Virus record (IMG/VR): IMGVR_UViG_3300025151_007596 | Span: 1 to 30,034 of that record | DNA length: 30,034 nucleotides | Reading direction: 5' to 3' (one strand) | Source of the DNA: a virus | Shown here: positions 13,963-22,780 of the stretch, in pieces | Position numbering within the stretch: position 1 is the stretch's first letter | Layout: each line of letters begins with the position of its first letter | Position numbers and translations under genes: made by a program | Notes under the pieces: generated by a model | Databases searched by the model: none | What the model saw: the letters and a program-made list of their open reading frames with translations, nothing else | What the model was told of the DNA's origin: nothing

Positions 13963-14025
13963 TACCTTATCTTTATTTTACACTCTTTTTTATGTGTAAT
14001 ATAATAAATAAAGGAATAAGGAGAA
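13963..14025. promoter_or_regulatory. Divergent promoter region between tube-like and tail-tip genes
   Basis: This 63-base spacer is the main strand switch of the tail region. On plus, TTTACA (13977-13982), a 17-base spacer and TATAAT (14000-14005) make a strong sigma70-type promoter. AAGGAG (14018-14023) sits just before the ATG at 14026. GTGTAA occurs on both strands as an inverted pair (TTACAC at 13978-13983 and GTGTAA at 13994-13999, ten bases apart), each copy reading toward its own gene. The pair could be an operator or part of divergent promoters. The minus-strand gene has AAGGTA directly before its ATG. Confidence 0.5.
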
Positions 14026-14586
14026 ATGGCAAATAGCATATATGACGTTCCAATTCATAATTCAAGTAAAACCTACTTGAAAAATTCCATTGTTTTCGTC
14101 AAATCTAACATCGGAGACAGTGGAATCCCTAAAGAAATCAAATATTATTATGCTTTAGAGGATGTGCCAGCAGGACAAGCAATTACTGCTACCCAATATT
14201 GGGGAGGATATGTAACTGCTCAAAATGGTGAATCTATTCCCAACTTTCTTTGGACTCCTTCTTACAATCTTTCAACTTCTCATAATCCTAGAGTTAACTC
14301 CGTAGTTTTTGGTAACGGATACGAACAAAGAATACCAGACGGTATTTATACAGGCTTAATTACCTTAGATGTTTCTTTCGATATGAGGAGTGAAAACGAA
14401 ACGCGTGCTATCATACATTTTCTACGAACTCGTAAAGGGGCTGAAAGTTTTGCAATTAAAAACTTACCTGAGATTTATGCAGACTCAAGTTATACTAAAA
14501 GGTTCGTTTGCCCTTCTTTTAATAGTAATTTTGCTTTCCACAATAATTACTCTATAAAAACTCAATTTGTAGAAACAAACAATTAA
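14026..14586 (+). CDS. Phage minor tail protein, lambda gpM-like, with N-terminal CBM-like module
   Basis: This 186-residue protein has residues about 72-182 matching the phage minor tail protein (gpM) family: FLWTPSY, then NPRVNSVVFGNGYEQRIPDGI, the hallmark FGxGYxQR...DGI block, then an FLRTRKGAESF stretch. gpM binds the tail-tip complex beneath the tape measure. The first about 65 residues are extra compared with lambda gpM. With YDVPIHNSSKTYLKNSIVFV, KYYYALEDVPAG and QYWGG, they look like a small aromatic CBM5/12-type module. It starts the plus-strand tail-tip operon behind a good promoter and AAGGAG. The L-like gene starts one base after its stop. Confidence 0.82.
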   Translation: MANSIYDVPIHNSSKTYLKNSIVFVKSNIGDSGIPKEIKYYYALEDVPAGQAITATQYWGGYVTAQNGESIPNFLWTPSYNLSTSHNPRVNSVVFGNGYEQRIPDGIYTGLITLDVSFDMRSENETRAIIHFLRTRKGAESFAIKNLPEIYADSSYTKRFVCPSFNSNFAFHNNYSIKTQFVETNN

Positions 14587-14587
14587 G

Positions 14588-15859
14588 ATGCCGGATTATA
14601 CGACAGCAGACTCAGAAAGAGCTAAATCCTCAATTAAGTCTTTAAACTTTGAGCTTACTAACTTGACCCCTTCGGCGATGGTTACAATGTTCGAGATAGA
14701 CTTAAATAAACTACTCGAAACTAAGGAAATCACTTTGGGAGAAGATGCAACTCAAGTCGGTTTCCCCGGTGATGTTAATGATGGAATTTTAAGATTCCAC
14801 AACAACATAAAAGTTTTTAACTCTTTTATTATTTGGCAAGGGTATGAATACTATCCAGCCCCGATAATTGCAGAAGGTTTTGAAGCTACTACTAAAGGCA
14901 CACTACCACGCCCCACTTTAAGTTTGGCCAGTCAATCTCAGACAGGAATAGACCAACTAGCTCTTCTCAGAAACGAGATAAGAAAATTTGGAGATATTAT
15001 CGGAGCAAAAGTCACTCGCAGACGGACGTTTGCAAAATATCTAGATCGTAGGAACTTTGTGGGGGCAGGTGCAGGAGCAACCTTTAAAAATATAGGCAAT
15101 ATACCCATTCCACAAGGTTACGAACCCGATCCTTACGCCGAGCTCCCCAAAGATGTATATTTTATAGAAAGAAAAGACACAGAAAACAAATCAATACTCA
15201 GTTATGAACTTTCTTCTGTGTTGGATCTAGAAGGCACAAAACTACCCAAGAGAATGATTGTGGCCGACAAGTGTGTTTGGCAATACCGCGGACTGGGATG
15301 TTGGTATCAAGACGGTAAGAGTGATGTAATTAATGCGGGAACCGCAGAAGAAAAAACTGTAGTTCCGCTGTTAGAGAAAGCTGAATTAGCTAGTTTACCC
15401 GGCGTTCCATCTAACCTTAACTTGCAACCTTCAGAAGCTACTGGCTTACCTAAACAAGCGGTACCCGTGGCTAACGACAAAGACGAAAGAATATCAACTT
15501 TATTAGGAGGTACTGGCCCAGCCCTCGCTGTAAAAGATGATTTAGGCCTGTGGGACAAGTCAACAACATACGAAAAAGGTGACTACTGTTATCTACTGAA
15601 AGAAAATATAAAATATTACTTTGTCTCTAAAGGTGCTATTGGTGAAGGCGCAGCAGCCATTCCCAACTTAGGAAAAGTTCCACCTAATTCTGAATTTTGG
15701 ATAGCTGACGAATGTTCCAAATCTCTTACTGGTTGCAGAATGAGATGGGGAGCCGGAACAGTAGGTAAAGTTGAACCCGGAGCAGGTTGCCCTATTCAAA
15801 AAGGAGAACTCCCTTATGGCGGTTTTCCTGCAGCTAATAAAATGTCCAGACAACAATGA
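14588..15859 (+). CDS. Phage minor tail protein L-like, Fe-S cluster protein with large insertion
   Basis: This 423-residue protein compares with 232 in lambda gpL, the tip protein that binds a [4Fe-4S] cluster and caps the central hub. The four cluster cysteines are kept with lambda spacing: C229 and C238 (KCVWQYRGLGC, nine apart), then C376 and C383 (ECSKSLTGC, seven apart). The family's closing LPYGGFPAANK motif follows. Between the pairs lambda has about 22 residues; here there are 137 (239-375). The last part of the insertion, about 320-375 (LWDKSTTYEKGDYCYLLKEN, ending FWIADEC), resembles a CBM5/12 carbohydrate-binding module. The N-terminal half (FELTNLTPSAMVTMFEIDL) is typical of gpL. 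It overlaps the K-like gene by ATGA. Confidence 0.9.
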   Translation: MPDYTTADSERAKSSIKSLNFELTNLTPSAMVTMFEIDLNKLLETKEITLGEDATQVGFPGDVNDGILRFHNNIKVFNSFIIWQGYEYYPAPIIAEGFEATTKGTLPRPTLSLASQSQTGIDQLALLRNEIRKFGDIIGAKVTRRRTFAKYLDRRNFVGAGAGATFKNIGNIPIPQGYEPDPYAELPKDVYFIERKDTENKSILSYELSSVLDLEGTKLPKRMIVADKCVWQYRGLGCWYQDGKSDVINAGTAEEKTVVPLLEKAELASLPGVPSNLNLQPSEATGLPKQAVPVANDKDERISTLLGGTGPALAVKDDLGLWDKSTTYEKGDYCYLLKENIKYYFVSKGAIGEGAAAIPNLGKVPPNSEFWIADECSKSLTGCRMRWGAGTVGKVEPGAGCPIQKGELPYGGFPAANKMSRQQ

Positions 15860-16596
15860 TTTTACAAGAATCCATAAAAGAATCTATTAAAAATCATGCT
15901 TTAGAAGATCAGTCTAAAGAATGTTGTGGTATTGTGTTAGAAAAAGATGAAAATCTGAAAATTTTCAGATGCACCAATGTATCTGAAAAAGCGGACAAGC
16001 ATTTTTCAATAAGGCCTTTGGATTATGCTTTAGCTGCTGATGAAGGAAGGGTAAAAGCTGTATATCATTCTCATAATTCTAACAACGATAAATTTTCCCC
16101 GAATGATATGTTAAATAGTAAATCTCATAATTTACCATTTATACTTTACTGCTCTAAAAAAGATTCTTTCAGTTTTTTTGATCCTAACAAGAGTAAGACT
16201 TTTCTTTATGATCGCGTATTTAAGATAGGGGAATCGGATTGCTATACTGTTATAAAAGAGTATTATAAAAACTTAGGAATAAAGCTTTCGGGGGAAAATA
16301 AGTTAGGAGATGACTGGCATAAGAAAAACCCCGCCTTGATACAACAATTATTTGACCTTAATAAAAATAATCCTAATTTACCAATAATCGAGCTTCCTCC
16401 TTCTAGCTTACTAAAAAAACACGACGTAATAGTATTTGAATTTATAAAAGGTAAAGGGCCTAATCACGTTGCAGTTTTTCTTGGGGATGGAAACATTATG
16501 CATCATCCACGGAACAAATACTTGTGTATTGAACCTTTAAACAAATCCCTCACTAAAACAATCTGTAAAATATATAGACATGAGCAATTTAGTTAA
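15856..16596 (+). CDS. Tail tip protein K-like: JAMM/MPN plus NlpC/P60 peptidases
   Basis: This 246-residue, two-domain protein has the lambda gpK architecture. The N-terminal Mov34/JAB domain has E22 (ECCGIVL) and the metal motif H71-S-H73-x7-S81-x2-D84, all present. The C-terminal NlpC/P60 domain has the nucleophile C129 (GESDCYT), the catalytic His204 (NHVAVFLGDG) and a following His216/217. The family role is tail-tip assembly together with cleavage of peptidoglycan or other peptide or isopeptide bonds during entry. It overlaps L by ATGA and I by 17 bases, the standard lambda K-I arrangement. Confidence 0.92.
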   Translation: MILQESIKESIKNHALEDQSKECCGIVLEKDENLKIFRCTNVSEKADKHFSIRPLDYALAADEGRVKAVYHSHNSNNDKFSPNDMLNSKSHNLPFILYCSKKDSFSFFDPNKSKTFLYDRVFKIGESDCYTVIKEYYKNLGIKLSGENKLGDDWHKKNPALIQQLFDLNKNNPNLPIIELPPSSLLKKHDVIVFEFIKGKGPNHVAVFLGDGNIMHHPRNKYLCIEPLNKSLTKTICKIYRHEQFS

Positions 16597-17350
16597 CATA
16601 AAAGTTCACGGTGTTCTAGCAGAACAGCTCGGTCAGTCCGAATGGAACTTGGCCGCTAAAAACGTAAGCCAAGCAGTAAGAGGAGTAGAATGTAACTCTA
16701 AAAAACTTTACAAGTCACTGTTAGAAAACGATAAAAAAAATATAAAGTATAGGGTACTTATTAATAAAAAAGATTTCCAAATAGAAGAAGGTAAAGACCC
16801 TAATACTATTGAAGGTTTAAAATGCTCAGAACTTGCGATGTCTAGCAGTAAAATAAAAACAATAGATATCGTTCCAGTTATAGAGGGTTCTGATGATTTT
16901 ATGTCTATTTTAACTATTATAATAGGAGTTGCTTTAATTGCTGTTGGTGGATTTGGTTTAATGGGGGTAACTGCTATGGGAGCTGGTGGCGCCATGGGAA
17001 CAGCTTTAGTTTTGGGCGGTATAGGATTAGTAGCGGCGGGAATAACTAACCTACTAACCCCAATGCCAGAATTTGGAGATTTTAACGAAATAGAAAGAGG
17101 GGGAGCTAAAGCTTATTTATTTAGTGGGCCTGAAAATACAGTAAGAGAAGGTGGCCCTGTATTTGTAGGCTATGGAAGACTTTTAGTTGGGAGTCATGTG
17201 GTTCAATCTGCTAGCGATGTTGTTGATGCTTCTGCAGAAATTGCGCCAAAAGATACATGGGGTGAAACTAAATACGGTTTATTATACAATATACCTAATG
17301 CAGGTAAACTATTACAGTCGCAAGTTGATACTTGGGGAACTCAAGGATAA
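16580..17350 (+). CDS. Tail assembly protein I-like
   Basis: This 256-residue protein sits in the I position between K and J. An N-terminal ubiquitin-like domain (VNIKVHGVLAEQLG through about residue 100, ending IDIVPVIEG) is followed by a Gly/Ala-rich hydrophobic stretch (about 108-160) that could insert in a membrane. Then comes the family's FSGPENTVREGGPVFVGYGR motif (181-200) with LLVGSHVVQS. In lambda, gpI works in tail-tip assembly and is not in the finished tail. The overlap with K and the three-base gap before the J-like gene support one operon. Confidence 0.88.
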   Translation: MSNLVNIKVHGVLAEQLGQSEWNLAAKNVSQAVRGVECNSKKLYKSLLENDKKNIKYRVLINKKDFQIEEGKDPNTIEGLKCSELAMSSSKIKTIDIVPVIEGSDDFMSILTIIIGVALIAVGGFGLMGVTAMGAGGAMGTALVLGGIGLVAAGITNLLTPMPEFGDFNEIERGGAKAYLFSGPENTVREGGPVFVGYGRLLVGSHVVQSASDVVDASAEIAPKDTWGETKYGLLYNIPNAGKLLQSQVDTWGTQG

Positions 17351-17353
17351 AAA

Positions 17354-20300
17354 ATGGGAAGCAAGAAAAAACAAAAAGAAGCACGTCCAGTAGTAACTGA
17401 TTTATCAGCAGTAAAAGTCGGCGATAACTACGTTGTATCGCGCGGCTTTGCAGAGACAGTAGATTTAATCAGTGAAGGCGAAACTGAAGGTATAGTAAGC
17501 GGGAATTATTCTTATCAAGGTGAAGCTAACGTAACTGGTTATCAACGAGTAGATTTCGCCAACTACACAGCTACAGGAGACTCTCTTACATCCAATTTAG
17601 ACCTAGGTTTTCTTCAGTCTATTTATTGGAATGACGTACCTCTTGTTGATGAAGGGGGCTTCTATAACTTTCCTGCTATCAACGTTGAAACAGTTAACGG
17701 GTCAGCTGTTGGAAATATCCCATCTTTAAATAGTGAAATGACTAGCTATGCTGGAATGACTTCTAGCGATTTCCTAGACTTAAGCGTAGCTCGACAGATA
17801 GGCGAAAGACTTTACGGCCCAGAGATACAAGGGGGAGAAGAAACTCCTACAGATACAAAACCCGCCACTTTAAAACCGGGAGTAACGATAGATAAATACT
17901 CAAAAACATATACCGTTCTAAATAAAGAGTTATCTAAAATAGAAGTTAACGTAAAAATACAAGCTTTATTTGAAAGCATTCAATCCGGTCCAAAAACTTA
18001 TCAAAAAACCAGCGAGTTAAAAAAATGCAGAAAAGCTTCTACTGGCTTTGGCGACACTAAAGCTCGTACTATTGAGTACAATATTTACTACCAACCTATG
18101 TTTGACGTTAGGTTTGAGCAGTCCACTACAACTTCAGGAAGCAATGTGGTAACCCCGAGGGACACTACGGGAGATGGTAAATGGCTTGGCCCTGTTAAAG
18201 AAAAAGTTTTAGGTAAAGTAGATGACGTATATATAAGAAAAACTCTTATAGATGTTTCAGCGTTTAATTATAGAGAAACACCGGGATTTGAAGGATGGAG
18301 AATCAGAATAGTTCGCATAACTCCTGAATCTTTAACTTCATTTTTAAAGAATATGAGTTTTGTAGATTCTATCGTTGAAATCTATGGAACAACTTTGCGT
18401 TACCCTTATTCGGCAATGGTCTACTCTCAATTTGACGCAAGATCTTTTAGCCGTATACCAGCAAGAGCTTACGACACGCGTTTAATTAAGGTAAAAGTTC
18501 CTAATAACTATAACCCTATTGCTAAAACTTATGGAAACAGTTCAAGTACCACAATAGAAACTCGAGTAGGATGCGAACATTTTTACAGTGCTAGTAAACA
18601 GCATTGGATAAGAAACAATTCGGGTTCAGGAGGAGGTTGGGACGGAGAGTTTAAAAGGACAGACGATAACTTGGCCCCAGCACTTAGAAAAGGGGAATAT
18701 GTTAGAGAATGGACTGATAACCCTGCTTGGTGTTTTTACGACCTAATGACTAACCCTCGTTATGGACTGGGAGAGTACATAGAAGAAGATAGAATAGATA
18801 AATGGACTTTATATGAAATTGCTCAGTACTGTGATTGCCTAGTTCCTGACACTTATGGAGGGTTAGAGCCGCGATTTACTATTAACTATATTATAACTAC
18901 TCGTGAAGACGCTTTTAAAGTTCTAAATGATTTGACTTCTATATTTTTAGGTATCGCTTATTACGCAAACGGAAACGTATTCGCAGTACAAGACAAATAT
19001 AAAGACGCTGTATATCAATTTAACAATTCCAATGTTCTAGAAGGCAACTTTACCTACTCCAGTTCTTCAAAAACTGCTCGTCACAGTGTTGCGGTAGTTA
19101 GGTACAATGACAAAAAGAATTTATTTCAGCCCGCTATTGAATATTTGGAAGATGAAGAAAGCGTAAGAAGATATGGTATAAGAGAAATAGAAACTACAGC
19201 TTTGGGCGCTACTAGTCGCGGTCAAGCTCGTCGTTTTGCTAAATGGATACTATCGAGCGAAGCTCAAGAAACTGAAACGGTAAGCTTCTCGGCAGGGCAA
19301 GAAGGCGCTTATATAATGCCCGGAGATGTAATTCAAATCTATGATAACTTTAGAACATCTTTAAAATACAGCGGCCGAACAAATGCTGTTATACCTTTAA
19401 CAGCAAATTATACTAATGCAAATCCAGCGGTTGTAACCCCAGCAATATCTAACAAATTTAACAGTATAATTATTGATCAGGCTTTAAACTTTACTGATAA
19501 CACTCTTTATAAATTTTCATTATTAACTCCAACATACAATACTAACACGGGAGACGCCAATGAAATTAGAAGACCTCAGATACAAAACTTGTTATTTAGC
19601 GGCGCTCATACTACTACCATAACAGGAAATTATAGATCTGATTTAAGCGGCGTTTGCACTCAAATATATTTTAATACTGGCACAGCTTTCGGCGGAACTG
19701 GTAATCAATTTGATTTTGATAATTATGTTATAACTGGATATACAAATACAGGTGTCCAAACTGCTGGTAACGATATACCACCACTATTACCTGCAGAGGT
19801 AACTAGCGCCCCTTATTCCGGAGGGTGTTTTTCGGGTGAAAATTTAATATGGAGTGTTGAACCTAATGATCCTAATGATGCAGAGGTTATCAGCGGAAGT
19901 TACTCTAACTATAAAGTTGTAAATATCGCCGAGAATGAAGGTACTTATGATATTTCTGCGTTAGCTTACTCTACAGGAAAATATGACGAAGTATATAACT
20001 CAGCTAATTTGACTTCTACCCAAGCTGTTAAACAACCACTTTTTGCAACAGGAGATTATCGTAATGTAGCTCAAACAAGTTTTTACCACCCAAGACAAGC
20101 ACTTCATGTGGTTAAAGGTAACGCTTATTCGGAGTCAATTGGCGGTAACGACCCAGTTTATCATACTGTAGAAGTAACAATCCCCCAAGCCGGTTATGAA
20201 GTCAGTGTCACTTTTGATGAAGATAAAGATGCTTACAATTATCAAATAATAAAAAATGAAGAAGCTCCATACGATATAAATTATGTAATTGGTATACAAA

Positions 20301-22771
20301 GTACAGGAAACCCTCTTCCGGGATTAGGGGCTCTTAACACAAGTAGAACTTACGTGGTTCCCCCTACTGAATATTACAATTTCAAAAATAATATAAATAC
20401 GCAAATAATTCATTATACAGATAAAGATCACGTAGAAAAATTTGATGAGAAACTTTCAAAAGTTCATACTGAATTTTTAATAGACGAAAACGCAGATTAT
20501 TATGTCTCTGTCTTCGCTGTTTCAGAAACTAACACTCCATCTTATGGAATGGTTAAAAGGCTAACTGTCGACGACATTACAGTAGGTTTATCCAGTCTAG
20601 TCGGTACTGTCTCTTTAACAAATTTAGCTACAGAAGGTATCACTCACGTAGAAGGCCCAGATTTATCTTATAAACCTTCAGGTATAGAATCTTCCGAACC
20701 CGGTTTTGAATGGCAAAGCTCCTTTCAAGGAATATTTGATAATGAAGATCAAAACTTCACCATACCTTTTCCAGAAGATATTTTGGAATACAGAATAACT
20801 GTACGCGAACCTAGTTCTAGTAATATACCTGACGGTAACGTATTTATTGAAATAACTGGCTACAACACTCCCGCCGCTAACCCTAACTTCGTACTTCAAC
20901 AGTTATACAACAATCCTAATTCTATCAGGGATTATAGACACGATCCACATGTAACAGGCTGGAAAGATGGAGAAGCTATTAATGGTTGGGGTACAATGAA
21001 TAACGCTGCTAAAGATGCTGCAGGAGCTCAGTGGCTTTCTGTAAGTGGTAGTGGATTCAATGTGTTAAATCAACCAGACCGTTTCCCTCGTAGACAGTTT
21101 GATGTTGTGGTAGAAGCTCACGACGGACAAGGTAATACTAGCGCAGGAAACAAGGTCTTTTCTAATACTTTATTTACTGATGTAAAAGGGTACGAAGAGT
21201 CTTGGGAAAATAAAACCTCTAACTATGACATTTTAGGAGTTAGCATAGATGCACCAAGCGGATTGTTTTTCGCGCAAATAACTGGTTTCCCACTTAAAAC
21301 TCGTTACATATCTCCTCAAACTGCTTATAACAGAAAATTCCCTTATTTAGCAGAAACTTACGTTTATCCAAATGGAATGCTGGAGCTGAACATAGGCCAT
21401 GCGCAAAACGCTGACGGCCAAACAATATCAACCGATATTGAGCTCGAAAATATGTTTAATAATACAGCAGGTTTAGTTTATTATTATACAACTGGTAATA
21501 ACCAGATAGTATTTAGCGACAGCAACGATATAGAAGCTACTAGTATTCCTAGAACTCCTAAAAGATCTCCTGAATTTCAAGTAAGGGCTACTGAAGATAA
21601 TCTAACTAGCGCTTCTAATATTAATTCAAGTGATGAAGTTCAAATGGTAAATGGAGAAGCTGTAGCTTTTGGCGGATTAGTTAACTTAGGTAAAGGAGGA
21701 TTTTCACCGGTTAAAAATACAGTGCATAGAGGTTACTATATGTTAAATGATTCAGATAATCTTTCTAATCTTAAAATCCCTTTTCCTAGTATCAGTGATC
21801 ATCTTGTAGAAAATATGGAAGTAACTATTGGCTTTTTTGACGAACTGCATAAAACTTCTGCTTTTGAACCAGATGGAATCACGCCTAAATTCTTTGAAAG
21901 CACAAATTTAAAAACTCCTTTAATATATAGATTGCCGGGAATCAATTACTCAACTTCTGTAAGTTCAGACACTGAATATCCGGCCGCTGCGGGTCAAAGC
22001 TTAGATGAAGTTATAGATGAAGAAGATTACCAACAGTCATTTAAAGATACCCCGGGCAGCAGCGTTTTTGTAAATGAAAGCAGTTTGATGGGAGCGGATG
22101 ATGAAGCTTTATCTTTTAGAGGGTGGGGTAAAATAGAGATCAGACCTTATAGCATAAAGAATTTCTTTTGGGATACTCCAGATGGAACGGCGGCAGGAGC
22201 TGCTATTTATAAAGGGAGAACTACTAACAGTAGCACTGGCAAACCTTGGAAAAATGGAGCTGAAAGAATTGCAGCTGGAGATGGTAGTGGAACCATTATG
22301 GCAAACTATTATGGCATAGGGTATAAATATATAGATTCAGCAATTATCCCCTTATCTGAAGCTAATAAACGTGATCCCATAACCAATGCAATTGGCTTAA
22401 AGTATGCGTCTAAAAATTTGTTTAATCCTAAAATTACTCTTTTTAATCAACAATCTAAAAGAGTAGCTTTGTTCAGAGGAATAGAGGTGGAAATAGATGG
22501 ATTAGCGCTAGACCCAGAGAAAGCTTCTGTATGGATAAACTGCCAAGTTGAGTACCCAGTGGATTCTGGCAGTGGATGGAAAGGGATTAGGCCTTGGCGA
22601 ACCACTAAAAATAATGAAAACTGTTCAACAAATTCAATTATAAATAATACTAGTATTATTGTAGGATCAGAATTTAGTACAACGACTGCAAGTACTGATG
22701 GCACAGAGCGGAGTTTAGGTTTCCCTAGACGAATTGTCCTTCAATTTGGAATTCTAGAAACTAATGAGTAA
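17354..22771 (+). CDS. Central tail tip / host specificity protein J-like
   Basis: This 1805-residue protein compares with 1132 in lambda gpJ. The first 670 residues align well with the gpJ N-terminal half: a basic start (GSKKKQKEARP), LISEGETEGIVSG (39-50), GWRIRIVRITP, then NPAWCFYDLMTNPRYGLGEY (about 455), DKWTLYEIAQYCD, LVPDTYGGLEPRF, the RYGIREIETTALGATSRGQA block, and PGDVIQIYDNF (about 655). These form the hub rings around the tail exit channel. The following about 1100 residues are beta-rich with repeated fibronectin/Ig-like traits (SNYKVVNIAENEGTYDISAL, TEFLIDENADYYVSVFAVSE) and should carry the tip fibre and receptor binding. No coiled-coil end is seen; the last part is globular. 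The host range determinant is most likely in residues 1000-1805. Confidence 0.9.
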   Translation: MGSKKKQKEARPVVTDLSAVKVGDNYVVSRGFAETVDLISEGETEGIVSGNYSYQGEANVTGYQRVDFANYTATGDSLTSNLDLGFLQSIYWNDVPLVDEGGFYNFPAINVETVNGSAVGNIPSLNSEMTSYAGMTSSDFLDLSVARQIGERLYGPEIQGGEETPTDTKPATLKPGVTIDKYSKTYTVLNKELSKIEVNVKIQALFESIQSGPKTYQKTSELKKCRKASTGFGDTKARTIEYNIYYQPMFDVRFEQSTTTSGSNVVTPRDTTGDGKWLGPVKEKVLGKVDDVYIRKTLIDVSAFNYRETPGFEGWRIRIVRITPESLTSFLKNMSFVDSIVEIYGTTLRYPYSAMVYSQFDARSFSRIPARAYDTRLIKVKVPNNYNPIAKTYGNSSSTTIETRVGCEHFYSASKQHWIRNNSGSGGGWDGEFKRTDDNLAPALRKGEYVREWTDNPAWCFYDLMTNPRYGLGEYIEEDRIDKWTLYEIAQYCDCLVPDTYGGLEPRFTINYIITTREDAFKVLNDLTSIFLGIAYYANGNVFAVQDKYKDAVYQFNNSNVLEGNFTYSSSSKTARHSVAVVRYNDKKNLFQPAIEYLEDEESVRRYGIREIETTALGATSRGQARRFAKWILSSEAQETETVSFSAGQEGAYIMPGDVIQIYDNFRTSLKYSGRTNAVIPLTANYTNANPAVVTPAISNKFNSIIIDQALNFTDNTLYKFSLLTPTYNTNTGDANEIRRPQIQNLLFSGAHTTTITGNYRSDLSGVCTQIYFNTGTAFGGTGNQFDFDNYVITGYTNTGVQTAGNDIPPLLPAEVTSAPYSGGCFSGENLIWSVEPNDPNDAEVISGSYSNYKVVNIAENEGTYDISALAYSTGKYDEVYNSANLTSTQAVKQPLFATGDYRNVAQTSFYHPRQALHVVKGNAYSESIGGNDPVYHTVEVTIPQAGYEVSVTFDEDKDAYNYQIIKNEEAPYDINYVIGIQSTGNPLPGLGALNTSRTYVVPPTEYYNFKNNINTQIIHYTDKDHVEKFDEKLSKVHTEFLIDENADYYVSVFAVSETNTPSYGMVKRLTVDDITVGLSSLVGTVSLTNLATEGITHVEGPDLSYKPSGIESSEPGFEWQSSFQGIFDNEDQNFTIPFPEDILEYRITVREPSSSNIPDGNVFIEITGYNTPAANPNFVLQQLYNNPNSIRDYRHDPHVTGWKDGEAINGWGTMNNAAKDAAGAQWLSVSGSGFNVLNQPDRFPRRQFDVVVEAHDGQGNTSAGNKVFSNTLFTDVKGYEESWENKTSNYDILGVSIDAPSGLFFAQITGFPLKTRYISPQTAYNRKFPYLAETYVYPNGMLELNIGHAQNADGQTISTDIELENMFNNTAGLVYYYTTGNNQIVFSDSNDIEATSIPRTPKRSPEFQVRATEDNLTSASNINSSDEVQMVNGEAVAFGGLVNLGKGGFSPVKNTVHRGYYMLNDSDNLSNLKIPFPSISDHLVENMEVTIGFFDELHKTSAFEPDGITPKFFESTNLKTPLIYRLPGINYSTSVSSDTEYPAAAGQSLDEVIDEEDYQQSFKDTPGSSVFVNESSLMGADDEALSFRGWGKIEIRPYSIKNFFWDTPDGTAAGAAIYKGRTTNSSTGKPWKNGAERIAAGDGSGTIMANYYGIGYKYIDSAIIPLSEANKRDPITNAIGLKYASKNLFNPKITLFNQQSKRVALFRGIEVEIDGLALDPEKASVWINCQVEYPVDSGSGWKGIRPWRTTKNNENCSTNSIINNTSIIVGSEFSTTTASTDGTERSLGFPRRIVLQFGILETNE

Positions 22772-22780
22772 AATATAGTA

